Below are positions 27,967 through 36,456 of a DNA stretch of 64,000 nt, one piece after another; within the stretch, counting starts at the first letter, position 1; every line of letters begins with the position of its first letter. The translations under genes were made by a program, and so were the position numbers. The notes under the pieces are model-generated. The model was given only the letters and a program-made list of their open reading frames with translations, was not told the origin of the DNA and did not search any database. This DNA is from G016756615 sp035556195 (GTDB lineage Bacteria > Pseudomonadota > Alphaproteobacteria > Rhizobiales > Rhizobiaceae). The stretch lies in the NCBI GenBank assembly GCA_035556195.1, contig DATMFK010000024.1, positions 124,001 to 188,000 on the forward strand, written 5' to 3'.

Positions 27967-30240
27967 TCAGGAGAGCAGGCTCTCGACGCGGATGGGAAGA
28001 TTGCGGATGCGCTTCCCGGTCGCGTGATAGACGGCGCCGGCGATGGCCGCGGCGGTGCCGACATTGCCGAGCTCACCGAGGCCCTTGACCCCGGCAGGAT
28101 TTACATAGGGGTCGACTTCCGGAACGAGGATCACCTGCACCTGCTGGACGTCTGCGTTCACCGGGACGAGATAATCCTGCAAGTCTCGGTTCACGTACCG
28201 CGCCGCGCGGCTATCCACTTCCGTTATCTCGTGCAGGGCTTGCCCGATGCCCCAGATCATGCCGCCCATCAACTGGCTGCGTGCGGTGCGGGTATTCATG
28301 ATGCGGCCGGCGGCGAAAGCGCCGACCATCCGCGGCACCCGCACCTCGCGCGTCCGCCGATTGATCCTGACCTCCACGAATTCGGCGCCGAAGGCGTACT
28401 TGACCTTCTCGCCTGTCTCGCCGGCCTGTATCGCTGATTGCCCCCTGTACAGCCCGCTCAGGGAGTCCGGCTGCGCGCCCCTCGGCAGGAACTCGGCATA
28501 TTCTTCAAGGGCGCCGGTCTTCAGAATCTTGAAGGCGTCTTCCAGCTTTGCGGAACCGCTGCCGTTCGCAACGATCTGGCCGCCGCGCAGATCAAGATCG
28601 TCGACGCTTCGACCCGCAAGCGGGCCGTCATTTCCGACGGCTCCGGCGAAAAGCTTCGCGCGGATCGCATCGCAGGCCTGCAGAACCGCCGAGCAGACGC
28701 TGGCTGTCGAGACCGAACCACCGGAAACGGGCGCGGGTGGCAATGCGCTGTCGCCCATCTCGACCTCGACCTGACCGAGTTCCACGCCGAGACGCTCGGC
28801 TGCCATCTGTCCGGCAACGGTGCGCACGCCGGTGCCGATCTCGTGCGATGCCGTTTGAACGCGAACCTTGCCGTCGGCCGTAATGCGAACGCGCGCGGCG
28901 CAGGGCGCGACGTTCGTCGGATAGACGGCGGTGGCGCATCCCATGCCGACCAGCCAGTCGCCATCGCGCATGGATTGGACCCCGGGCTGCCGCTTCGACC
29001 AGCCGAACGCTTCCGCTGCCTGGTCGTAACACCGCATCAGCGAACGGCTCGAATACGGTCGGCCCTCGATGGGCTCCGTGTCGGTGTCGTTGACACGGCG
29101 GAACTCCACCGGATCCATCCCGAGCGCCACCGCCATTTCGTCCATCGCGTTCTCGAGAGCATAGACGTAAGGCGTTTCGGGCGGCGAGCGCATATAGCCC
29201 GGCGTGTTGCGGTCCGCCTTTACCAGATGGACCTGGGTCCAGACCGAGCCATAACCGTACATGCGGCTCGTTGCCGCCGTGCCGGCGACCACGTAGGGAT
29301 CGGGCCTGGAGGTCACTTCCCAGGCTTCATGCGCAAAGGCCGTGATCTTGCCCGACCGGTCCGCGCCTATGCGGACCCTGTGCTTCGTTTCGGCGCGATA
29401 GGTCTGGAGGGAATAGGCCTGCTCGCGCGGAACCACGCAGCGGACCGGCCGACGAAGCCGCTTGGCGGCCAGCGCAACGAGGGCCGTTCGCGGAGTGATC
29501 GGTCCTTTCGATCCGAAGGCTCCGCCGACAAAGGGACTGAGCACTCGAACCTTCTGCGGGTCGATCTTGAGCTGTGACGCGATCTCGTTTTTCCAGCCGG
29601 TGACGCTCTGCGAGGGTTCGTAGATGGTGAGCTGCTCGCCTTCCCACATCGCCGTCGTCGAGAAGAGCTCGATCGGATTGTGATGCATGGTCGGAGTCAG
29701 ATATTCGGCATCCACTTTCACCGGAGCGGCGGCGTAGGCGGCACCGAAATCGCCGACGGCCGGATCTTCCTTGTGCTGTTTGCTTGCCTCCTTCGCAGCC
29801 ACGGTTTCGACTCCTGGGGAACCGAAGGTTGCACTCGGATCCTGGGCCGCATAGTCGGCCTTCACGAGTTGCGCCGCCTCGGTGGCAGCTTCGAAGGTTT
29901 CGGCCAGCACCAGCGCCACGATCTGGCCATTGTGCCAGATCTTCCTGTCCTTGAGGGGCTGGATCGATGTCGAAGCAGTGCCAAACTGCGGGGCCTCGAT
30001 CTCGGCCGCGTCGCCAATCGAAAGGATCTCGATAACGCCCGGAATCTTCCGGGCCTCGTCGAGATGAACGGCGGTGACCTCGCCGCGCGCGATTGGACTG
30101 ACCGCCAGCGCCGCGTGGGCGAGGTTCTGCATCGGGAAATCGGCGGGGTAGCGGGCAGCGCCGGTCACCTTCAGCCGCGCGTCGATGCGCGGCTGCGGCT
30201 CGCCCTGATTTTCCCTAGGTTGAGGCGCGGCATCGACCAT
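27967..30240 (-). CDS. paoC: Periplasmic aldehyde oxidoreductase, molybdenum-binding subunit
   Basis: Catalytic subunit of a xanthine-oxidase-family enzyme that oxidises aldehydes to carboxylic acids, 757 residues. Marks: DARLKVTGAARYPADF at the N-terminus, the cofactor loop VGGAFGSKGPITPRT, AVYPTNVAPCAARVRI, SHEIGTGVRTVAGQ, and the C-terminal VKGLGELGNVGTAAAIAGAV bearing the active-site glutamate. It has no signal peptide; in E. coli the PaoABC complex is exported folded using the PaoA Tat signal, and the same is expected here. ATG 30240 lies two bases after the paoB stop. The chaperone gene paoD that follows paoC in E. coli is not in the window. Confidence 0.92.
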   Translation of the reverse strand: MVDAAPQPRENQGEPQPRIDARLKVTGAARYPADFPMQNLAHAALAVSPIARGEVTAVHLDEARKIPGVIEILSIGDAAEIEAPQFGTASTSIQPLKDRKIWHNGQIVALVLAETFEAATEAAQLVKADYAAQDPSATFGSPGVETVAAKEASKQHKEDPAVGDFGAAYAAAPVKVDAEYLTPTMHHNPIELFSTTAMWEGEQLTIYEPSQSVTGWKNEIASQLKIDPQKVRVLSPFVGGAFGSKGPITPRTALVALAAKRLRRPVRCVVPREQAYSLQTYRAETKHRVRIGADRSGKITAFAHEAWEVTSRPDPYVVAGTAATSRMYGYGSVWTQVHLVKADRNTPGYMRSPPETPYVYALENAMDEMAVALGMDPVEFRRVNDTDTEPIEGRPYSSRSLMRCYDQAAEAFGWSKRQPGVQSMRDGDWLVGMGCATAVYPTNVAPCAARVRITADGKVRVQTASHEIGTGVRTVAGQMAAERLGVELGQVEVEMGDSALPPAPVSGGSVSTASVCSAVLQACDAIRAKLFAGAVGNDGPLAGRSVDDLDLRGGQIVANGSGSAKLEDAFKILKTGALEEYAEFLPRGAQPDSLSGLYRGQSAIQAGETGEKVKYAFGAEFVEVRINRRTREVRVPRMVGAFAAGRIMNTRTARSQLMGGMIWGIGQALHEITEVDSRAARYVNRDLQDYLVPVNADVQQVQVILVPEVDPYVNPAGVKGLGELGNVGTAAAIAGAVYHATGKRIRNLPIRVESLLS

Positions 30241-30242
30241 GG

Positions 30243-31265
30243 TCAGATCTCCATGTCACGCGTCTCGATCAGAGCGCGCACCAACGTCTCCTGGCCGAGC
30301 GCGATCTTGAAGGCATTGTGCTCGCGTGGCCGGGCATCCGCGAAGGCCGCGCCCGCGGCAGCTCTTGCCGTGTCTTCGTCAAGTCTCTTGCCCTGCAACG
30401 CGGCTTCGGCTTCGCGGGCGCGCCAGGGAACCGTGGCGAGACCGCCGAGCGCAACGCGGGCTTCCCGCACGGTATCGCCATCCATGTCGAGGGCGACCGC
30501 CGCCGAGGCGAGCGAGAAGGCATAGGACTGACGGTCACGGATCTTGAGATACGTCGAACGGGCTGCCCATGGCGGTGCCTGAACCACAATTGCGGTGATC
30601 ATCTCGTCGGGCGAGAGTGCGGTCTCGATATGCGGCGTGTCGCCGGGCAGCCGGTGCAACTCGGCGAAGGGGATGCTGCGCCGACCTCGCCCCCCGACCA
30701 GCTCGAGCGAGGCATCAAGCGCGATGAGCGCCTGAGCGAAGTCCCCATGGTAGGTCGCAATGCAAGCGTCGCTGACGCCCAGTACGGCGTGTTGCCGATT
30801 GACGCCGTCGAGCGCCGAGCAGCCCGAACCGGGCTCGCGCTTGTTGCATGGCCAGGTGATCTCGCGGAAGTATTCGCAGCGGGTTCGCTGAAGAACGTTA
30901 CCCGCGAGGCTCGCCATGTTGCGGATCTGCGGGCTCGCCGCGAGCATCAGGCTTTGGGCGATCACCGGAAGACGCCTCTTTACGTCCGGGTGTTTCTCGG
31001 CCTCGCTCATCCGCACGAGCGCGCCGAAGCGGAGGCCGCTATCGTCGAATTCGATCCTGCGCAGCGCGGGATCCTGCAGCCGGTTGACGTCGATCAGCTT
31101 CGCGGGGCGTGCCACGCCGAGCTTCATGTAGTCCGTCATGTTGGTGCCGCCGGCGATGTACTGCGCTTCGGCTCGGGTCGGCTGGCCAGCGTCCGCGGAG
31201 GTTCCGGAGACCGCGCCGAGCGCTGCTTCGGCGCTCTGTGCCCGCTCGTACGCAAACGGCCTCAT
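30243..31265 (-). CDS. paoB: Periplasmic aldehyde oxidoreductase, FAD-binding subunit
   Basis: FAD subunit that passes electrons between the iron-sulfur and molybdenum subunits, 340 residues. FAD-loop motif QYIAGGTNMTDYMKLGVARP and LAGNVLQRTRCEYFREITWP. The insert with cysteines in RCEYFREITWPCNKREPGSGCSAL matches the extra [4Fe-4S] region of E. coli PaoB, absent from most homologues. GTG 31268 or ATG 31265 could start it; ATG 31265 shares one base with the paoA TGA (TGATG) and is preferred. Confidence 0.92.
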   Translation of the reverse strand: MRPFAYERAQSAEAALGAVSGTSADAGQPTRAEAQYIAGGTNMTDYMKLGVARPAKLIDVNRLQDPALRRIEFDDSGLRFGALVRMSEAEKHPDVKRRLPVIAQSLMLAASPQIRNMASLAGNVLQRTRCEYFREITWPCNKREPGSGCSALDGVNRQHAVLGVSDACIATYHGDFAQALIALDASLELVGGRGRRSIPFAELHRLPGDTPHIETALSPDEMITAIVVQAPPWAARSTYLKIRDRQSYAFSLASAAVALDMDGDTVREARVALGGLATVPWRAREAEAALQGKRLDEDTARAAAGAAFADARPREHNAFKIALGQETLVRALIETRDMEI

Positions 31266-31885
31266 CACGCCCTCCGAATTTCATCGCGGGCCTGTCGGAT
31301 CGCCGCCACGATGTTCGGATATGCCGCGCAACGGCAAAGATTGCCGCTCATATATTCGCGAATGTCGGCGTCCGTATCGGCATTGCCTTCGTTCACGCAG
31401 GCGATCGCCGACATGATCTGGCCCGGCGTGCAATAGCCGCACTGGAAGGCATCATTGTCGATGAAGGCCTGCTGCATCGGATGCAGCGTACCGTCGGGCG
31501 CTGCGAGGCCTTCGACGGTGGTCACTTCGGCTCCATCCTGCATCACGGCGAAGGTCATGCAGGAAAGGACACGCTTGCCGTCTACGAGGACGGTGCAGGC
31601 GCCGCACTGCCCATGATCGCAGCCCTTCTTGGTCCCGGTAAGGCCGGCATGATCCCGAAGTGCGTCGAGCAGTGTCGTGCGCACATCGAGACTGAGCCTG
31701 TAAGGCTGGTTGTTGATGCTGAAGAAAACCTCGGCCGCCGCATCCGGGTCCTGGGCATCTGCGGCCGGTGCGGCGGCCTCGGCGGAGCGCACCACCAGTG
31801 GCGTTGCCGCCGCAAGAGATGCGCTGACACTCAGAAATCCCCTTCGGCTGATTCCGTGCGGCTCGCTGGGAGGATGGGATTGCAT
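31265..31885 (-). CDS. paoA: Periplasmic aldehyde oxidoreductase, 2Fe-2S subunit with Tat signal
   Basis: Electron-transfer subunit, 206 residues. Tat signal ISRRGFLSVSASLAAATPLV, then the plant-type ferredoxin cluster CDHGQCGACTVLVDGKRVLSC and the second cluster CGYCTPGQIMSA with C-x-C in NLCRCAAYPNI. ATG 31885 has GAGG five bases upstream; the GTG at 31891 does not. First gene of paoABC. Substrates of such enzymes are broad (aromatic and aliphatic aldehydes), so a detoxification role is likely. Confidence 0.93.
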   Translation of the reverse strand: MQSHPPSEPHGISRRGFLSVSASLAAATPLVVRSAEAAAPAADAQDPDAAAEVFFSINNQPYRLSLDVRTTLLDALRDHAGLTGTKKGCDHGQCGACTVLVDGKRVLSCMTFAVMQDGAEVTTVEGLAAPDGTLHPMQQAFIDNDAFQCGYCTPGQIMSAIACVNEGNADTDADIREYMSGNLCRCAAYPNIVAAIRQARDEIRRA

Positions 31886-32238
31886 CTTCACCTCGCTGGC
31901 TGACAGGAACCAGAACCGGAATATCGCTCAACTGTTCCCCGCAGGGACCAATTAGTTTCGCAAGATCCGCTGCAACGCGTCCGGCTCGGAGCCGGTCTCC
32001 CGCGGTGGGGGGCGAACAGATCCCCGGGGACCTCCGGGTTCTGGAACCTGCGCTCAACATCTCCGCGGCGCGGCGCAGAGGAGGCGTCGTCGAGCGGTGC
32101 TGTCCATGACAGGACAGCCTAGGACGCGAAGCATGGATCAACTGCGTAGGGAAAGGGCGCCGCCACTCAATGTCGCGTCCACGGACGAGGCGTGCCCACG
32201 CCATCTTACTCACGCGAAGGAGAGAGAAAAGTGCAGGA
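31886..32238. other. Intergenic region, paoA leader and gap to the AI-2E permease gene
   Basis: 353 bases containing the paoABC promoter region. The clearest structure is a hairpin with arms GCTGTCC (32099-32105) and GGACAGC (32112-32118) without a T-run. No supported ORF. Confidence 0.4.
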
Positions 32239-33339
32239 CTATTCTTGCGCCGAGGTTCCTTCGACGATCCACGCGTTCAGCAGTGTATAGGCGACGGCTA
32301 GTACCGTCGGTCCGATGAAGATGCCCAGAAGGCCGAAGGCGATCAATCCTCCGATGACCCCGGCAAATATCAGCAAAAGAGGTAGATCGGCACCTCTCCT
32401 GATCAGGACAGGACGTATGAACTGGTCCACGGTCATGGCCACGATCGCGAAGATCAACAGGAGGGTGGCCGTGATAAAGCTGCCGGAGTAGTACAGCCAG
32501 ATCACCGCCGGGATCAGCACAAGCCCCGGACCGAGCTGGACCAGGCAAAGTACAAACATCAGTGCCGTCAGCAATGCGGCGAAGGGCAGGCCCACAATAG
32601 CCAGACCCACACCTCCGATGACACTCTGGACCAAAGCGGTCACCACAACGCCGAGAGCCACGCTGCGGATCGCCTGACCGGCCAGATACACCGCCGTCTC
32701 CCCCCGGTCGCCAGCCAGCCGTCGACCAAACAGGACGACCTTCGCGGCCGCCCGTTCGCCACCCGCATACATGACCGCGGCAAGGAGGGTGGTCAGCAGG
32801 AACTGAATGAACATGGCACCCACGCTGCCGGCGGCGGAGCCGATCCATTGAGTCACAGCTCCGGCATAGGGCATGAGCTTTGGCGCCAGCTCCTGCACGC
32901 CGGAAAGGCCGATCCTCTGCCATGCCTCGGCAAGCCTGGTTCCGACGATGGGAACCTGCGCAAGCCAAGCCGGCGGAGGCGGCAACCGCATGGACAGCAC
33001 GGTGCGGGCTAGGTCACCGACAGTGTCGATATTTGCGGCAATGGTGCTGACGGCGAGCCAAAGCGGGACGATAAGGACGAGGAGGATCGCCATGGTCATG
33101 ATCAAAACGGCCGGAACCCGACGGTTCCCCGTATGGCGCTGCACGCGCAACATCACCGGCCAAGTCGCAAGCACCAAAGTCGTTGCCCAGAGAACCGCCG
33201 GCAAAAACGGTCGCACTATCCAGGCACTGGTGAGCAACAAGCCGCCGATAAACAGCACCGCCAAAGTCGCTCGCCCGAGATCCGGACCGTGTGGATGCCT
33301 CGTCAAGTCGGGCATGCGGGTTAGCGGGTTTGATGCCAT
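32239..33339 (-). CDS. AI-2E family transporter (PerM/YdiK-like membrane protein)
   Basis: Polytopic inner-membrane protein of the AI-2E transporter (UPF0118) family, 366 residues with about eight hydrophobic segments: ATLAVLFIGGLLLTSAWIVR, LIMTMAILLVLIVPLWLAVS, and a C-terminal group including VGLPFAALLTALMFVLCLVQ and LIFAGVIGGLIAFGLLGIFI. The central periplasmic stretch WLAQVPIVGTRLAEAWQRIG is typical. Despite the family name few members move AI-2; others are sodium/proton antiporters or unknown. ATG 33339 is chosen because the extra 35 codons to 33444 are arginine-rich and unlike the family. Confidence 0.85.
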   Translation of the reverse strand: MASNPLTRMPDLTRHPHGPDLGRATLAVLFIGGLLLTSAWIVRPFLPAVLWATTLVLATWPVMLRVQRHTGNRRVPAVLIMTMAILLVLIVPLWLAVSTIAANIDTVGDLARTVLSMRLPPPPAWLAQVPIVGTRLAEAWQRIGLSGVQELAPKLMPYAGAVTQWIGSAAGSVGAMFIQFLLTTLLAAVMYAGGERAAAKVVLFGRRLAGDRGETAVYLAGQAIRSVALGVVVTALVQSVIGGVGLAIVGLPFAALLTALMFVLCLVQLGPGLVLIPAVIWLYYSGSFITATLLLIFAIVAMTVDQFIRPVLIRRGADLPLLLIFAGVIGGLIAFGLLGIFIGPTVLAVAYTLLNAWIVEGTSAQE

Positions 33340-33679
33340 CGTCAGTGTCGACTCATGGGCAGCTGCGTAGATCCAACGGCTGTGTCTCCGCGAGGGTCGC
33401 TGCTCCCGCTCCGGGCCTGATTGACACATCTGCAGCGAAACCATTCGCCGCAGGCGCGTCGTTCAAGACAGAGACTTAGCGATAGCCTTCCGGTTCATTC
33501 GGCTCCACAGCAGAGATTTGACAAGTATATGAGCAGGAAGACGCGCCGGAAGCAATTACGTCATCTGGGGCTTCGGCTTTTGGCTGGAGCCAGACGAGCG
33601 AGGCGAGTGTCCTCAACAGCTTGGTTCCCCGTCATTGCTTGGCTATCGCTTGCGACTGCGCGCCTCCGACTCTCGAGGA
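33340..33679. other. Intergenic region, no feature seen
   Basis: 340 bases upstream of the AI-2E permease gene and downstream of a small membrane-protein gene on the same strand. The plus-strand frame from 33421 is short and arginine-rich without family features. I see no RNA gene or clear terminator. Confidence 0.4.
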
Positions 33680-34165
33680 TTACACCGTAAACGACCAGAA
33701 CAGGCAGGCGAGCGTCGCTGCGGCGAAGACGACGAAGAACAGGCTGCGCAGCAGGAGGTTGCGGCGGAAGCTGTCCATGGCGAAGTGACATCCAACCACC
33801 GCGGCCACGAACAGAAAGCGCCAATTCCACAATGCCCACAAGGCGCCGCTCTGCCCAAATGCCCAGCGCGCCAATACGTTTCCAACGATGGCCGCAAAGA
33901 GGGCGATCACCGTCCAGAGTATGACCTCGGACGTGTTGAGCAGGACCGCGCCCGCCGCGCGTATGGGCAGGATCATGATGAGCAGAGCCGCCGCGAAGTA
34001 GATGGCTGCCAGCGGCAGGAAGCTCGCGGGATCGGCAAGCTCGCTCAGACGTCGGGCACCGATTGCCCCGAAGGGGTAACCATGCCGCGCCACTGCCAGG
34101 CTGAGAGCCATCAACAGCCCGGAAAGCACGGCTACGAAGGCGAAGGCGGTAAGAGCTCTGCTCAT
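33680..34165 (-). CDS. Small polytopic membrane protein of unknown function
   Basis: 161 residues, not recognised. Four to five hydrophobic segments: ALTAFAFVAVLSGLLMALSL, FLPLAAIYFAAALLIMILPI, VILWTVIALFAAIVGNVLAR and, at the end, LFFVVFAAATLACLFWSF, with FLFVAAVVGCHFAMDSFRRN between. Start ATG 34165. Coding character is supported by the alternating hydrophobic pattern and low stop content. No operon partner: gaps exceed 190 bases on both sides. Confidence 0.65.
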   Translation of the reverse strand: MSRALTAFAFVAVLSGLLMALSLAVARHGYPFGAIGARRLSELADPASFLPLAAIYFAAALLIMILPIRAAGAVLLNTSEVILWTVIALFAAIVGNVLARWAFGQSGALWALWNWRFLFVAAVVGCHFAMDSFRRNLLLRSLFFVVFAAATLACLFWSFTV

Positions 34166-34358
34166 GTGAGGCGGTCATCCCATGGGAGTCGGACGATGTG
34201 TCCGTAGCCGACTCGGCCGCACCTTTCCAAGCTGAAGCTTCGCCTGCGCCGTTCGACAGCGGAGCGGATTTTCACGCCAGCCGCTCAAGGTGCTGGAGCA
34301 AGTCCTGTCGGGGATCTTGCGATGCAGCCGTCAGAGACAGCCTAGCCCTAGGTGGCGC

Positions 34359-35369
34359 TCATTGCGTTTGCGAGATGTTATGCGGATCGGCCAGTGCCGC
34401 CTCCGGGCGGCTGATCGGCACGGACATCTTGGAGGTGCTGCGCGCCAGGCTCTTGGCTCCGTTCTGCTCGAGCAGCTTGCGGAAGGACGGGTGCATGCCG
34501 CCATCGGAATAAGCGTGGGTGGTCGGCGCCACACCGCCTGCGAGGAGCGCATCGATCGCGCGTTGATCGGACTGGCTGCGAGCCACGACGGCGGGATCTT
34601 GGGCAGCCACATTGGGTGGGCAGGCCGCCAGCGGATCGGACGGCTCTCCGCCTTCGAACTCGGAGTTGAAGACATATTGGCCGCCGCAATAGGACACCTT
34701 GGGCTGCTTGCGCGTCACTTCGAATGCATCGTAGCCCTGCTTGAGGTTCGTCCAGAACGCATAATTAGGATCGTTGTGATGCTTGGCCATGTTCTCGGGC
34801 GTCATCCGGAAAGGATAGGCCTGGACCTGGAACGTGGTCTGGCCACCGCGCAGCGCTTCGCGCCCCACCGCGTAGATTTCCGCAACCCCGTCGTCTGTCA
34901 TCGCATAGCAGCCGGCGGAGGTGCAGGCGCCATGGATCATCAGCGCGTCGCCGGTATAGCCGAGTGCGGCTTCCAGCTTGTTTGGATAGCCGAGATTGAA
35001 GGCGAGGTAGTAGTTGGAGCTCGGATTAAGCATCCTCGCCGTCACATGATAGAAACCTTCCGGCGCCTGCCGGTCGCCCTCCCGCTTCTTGGGGCCGAGC
35101 TGTCCGGACCAGCGGCACATCGGATAGGTCTTCAGCAGCGCAAAGCGCCCGCTGCTGTCGCGCTTCCAGACCTCCAGCTCGCTTTCCTGCTTGAACACAC
35201 GCACCAGGATCGGCGACGCGGGCGACATCGACTTCGCCTTCATCGTCGCGACGAGGCGCGAGGGGATGGGCTGCATGGCCCTTTTCTGGTCCAGTCCCGA
35301 TGACATGCACCCGGTCGCCAACAGGCCCAGGGCAAGCAGGAACGCCGGTCGGATTGGGTTTCGAAACAA
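34359..35369 (-). CDS. L,D-transpeptidase (YkuD/YafK-like) lipoprotein
   Basis: Predicted peptidoglycan or outer-membrane-protein cross-linking enzyme, 336 residues. The start is TTG 35369 with GAGG about nine bases upstream; no better ATG exists. A lipoprotein signal ends LLATGC, so C21 would be acylated. The YkuD active-site region is H146-GACTSAGC-YAM, with catalytic C154 in the S-x-G-C pattern, preceded by GDRQAPEGFYHV. After the catalytic domain comes a roughly 150-residue C-terminal extension (AAQDPAVVARSQSDQRAID) without recognised domain. YafK-like members act in the periplasm; the exact reaction is uncertain. Confidence 0.88.
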   Translation of the reverse strand: MFRNPIRPAFLLALGLLATGCMSSGLDQKRAMQPIPSRLVATMKAKSMSPASPILVRVFKQESELEVWKRDSSGRFALLKTYPMCRWSGQLGPKKREGDRQAPEGFYHVTARMLNPSSNYYLAFNLGYPNKLEAALGYTGDALMIHGACTSAGCYAMTDDGVAEIYAVGREALRGGQTTFQVQAYPFRMTPENMAKHHNDPNYAFWTNLKQGYDAFEVTRKQPKVSYCGGQYVFNSEFEGGEPSDPLAACPPNVAAQDPAVVARSQSDQRAIDALLAGGVAPTTHAYSDGGMHPSFRKLLEQNGAKSLARSTSKMSVPISRPEAALADPHNISQTQ

Positions 35370-35528
35370 TGCAGGACCTCGTCTGAGCCAGTGGAGACTG
35401 TGGGCGCCGCACGGAGCGTAGTGACGCTCATAGCATTGCGTTCATCCTCGGTCACCATGGTTAAGGTCAGGTTACGGCCCCGGCATCTGCGACGGCCGCT
35501 TGCGGTTTAGCGGAGAGGCAACTAGATG

Positions 35529-35543
35529 CTCTAGTCTCTAGAG
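35529..35543 (+). promoter_or_regulatory. MerR-type operator dyad
   Basis: CTCTAG, TCT, CTAGAG: a perfect 15-base dyad 17 bases before the merR start codon, resembling PbrR/CadR/ZntR-type boxes. Flanking -35 and -10 elements are poor, so the promoter geometry is uncertain. Confidence 0.5.
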
Positions 35544-35560
35544 ATATCTCGGAGGTGCGG

Positions 35561-35974
35561 ATGTTCACGATTGGCGATCTGTCCCGGCGGACGGGGGTCA
35601 AGGTTCCGACCATCCGCTATTATGAGCAGATGGGCCTGTTGGCCGAGCCCGAACGGACGGAGGGCAACCAGCGGCGTTACGGCCGGGCCGAGCGCGACCG
35701 CCTTTCTTTCATCAAGCATGCGCGCGATCTCGGTCTTACGATAGAGTCGATCCGTGAACTGCTGGATCTGAGTGCGCATCCGGAGCGGCCCTGCGAGCAG
35801 GCCGATCGCATTGCAGCGGAGCAATTGAAAGCCGTGCGCGACCGCATCGAGAAGCTGAAGCGCCTGGAGCACGAGCTCGAACGCATCTCCACCCATTGCG
35901 GGTCGGGCCAGGTCAAGGACTGCTACGTCATTAGGGCGCTCGCCAATCACGATCTTTGTGACGGCGAGCACTGA
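35561..35974 (+). CDS. MerR-family heavy-metal-type regulator
   Basis: Transcription factor of 137 residues. N-terminal helix-turn-helix FTIGDLSRRTGVKVPTIRYY followed by GLLAEPERTEGNQRRY, then a long dimerisation helix. Metal-site cysteines are C78, C113 and C121 (HCGSGQVKDC), with C133 near the end. C78 plus a C-terminal pair is the pattern of Pb/Cd/Zn-responsive PbrR, CadR and ZntR, whereas CueR lacks C78. ATG 35561 follows GGAGG by five bases; GTG 35555 overlaps it. The likely target is its own promoter and the YqaA-like gene two bases downstream. Confidence 0.88.
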   Translation: MFTIGDLSRRTGVKVPTIRYYEQMGLLAEPERTEGNQRRYGRAERDRLSFIKHARDLGLTIESIRELLDLSAHPERPCEQADRIAAEQLKAVRDRIEKLKRLEHELERISTHCGSGQVKDCYVIRALANHDLCDGEH

Positions 35975-35976
35975 TC

Positions 35977-36417
35977 TTGGGTGAGATTGCCGTTTATGGC
36001 GGATTGTTCGCGGCCGCCTTCCTGGCGGCGACAGTGCTGCCGGCGCAATCCGAGGCGCTGCTGAGCGGGCTGCTCCTGTCCGGCGCCTATCCCGTTTCAT
36101 CGCTGCTGGCCGTCGCCAGCCTCGGCAATATTCTCGGATCCGTCGTCAACTGGCTTCTCGGACGCGGTATCCAGCATTTCCAGGAGAAAGGCTGGTTTCC
36201 CGCGGGGGAGGCGAGCCTCGACCGAGCTTCGCGATGGTATCGCCGCTACGGCCGCTGGAGCCTCCTCCTGAGTTGGGTTCCGGTAGTCGGTGATCCGCTG
36301 ACCGTCGTCGCGGGCGTGCTCCGTGAACCCTTCTGGAGCTTTCTGACGCTCGTCGCCGTCGCCAAGATCGGGCGCTATGCCGTGCTCTCGGCCCTGGTGC
36401 TCGGACTGACTCCGTGA
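35977..36417 (+). CDS. YqaA/DedA-like membrane protein
   Basis: Inner-membrane protein of 146 residues in the VTT/SNARE-associated (DedA-related) superfamily, YqaA group. Segments FAAAFLAATVLPAQSEALLS, LLAVASLGNILGSVVNWLLG, and the conserved RYGRWSLLLSWVPVVGDPLT followed by a final hydrophobic stretch. It starts with TTG 35977, two bases after the merR stop, so translation is probably coupled. DedA-type proteins act in lipid-carrier recycling and membrane homeostasis; pairing with a metal-type MerR suggests metal-stress induction. Confidence 0.8.
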   Translation: MGEIAVYGGLFAAAFLAATVLPAQSEALLSGLLLSGAYPVSSLLAVASLGNILGSVVNWLLGRGIQHFQEKGWFPAGEASLDRASRWYRRYGRWSLLLSWVPVVGDPLTVVAGVLREPFWSFLTLVAVAKIGRYAVLSALVLGLTP

Positions 36418-36441
36418 CACGGGGCGGGCCGTCGACGAGCT

Positions 36442-36456
36442 GAACCGCCACGGTTC
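36442..36456. terminator. Small hairpin between convergent genes
   Basis: GAACCG, CCA, CGGTTC: perfect 6-base stem in the 38-base gap between yqaA and pbpC ends. No clear T-run, so termination is tentative. Confidence 0.35.

Noticed and set aside
28438..29577. 379-codon plus-strand ORF opposite paoC
   Set aside because: A shadow of the molybdenum subunit gene, with no family signature.
33421..33690. 89-codon ORF in the gap upstream of the AI-2E permease gene
   Set aside because: Low-complexity Arg/Leu composition, no Shine-Dalgarno, overlaps the end of a real gene on the other strand.
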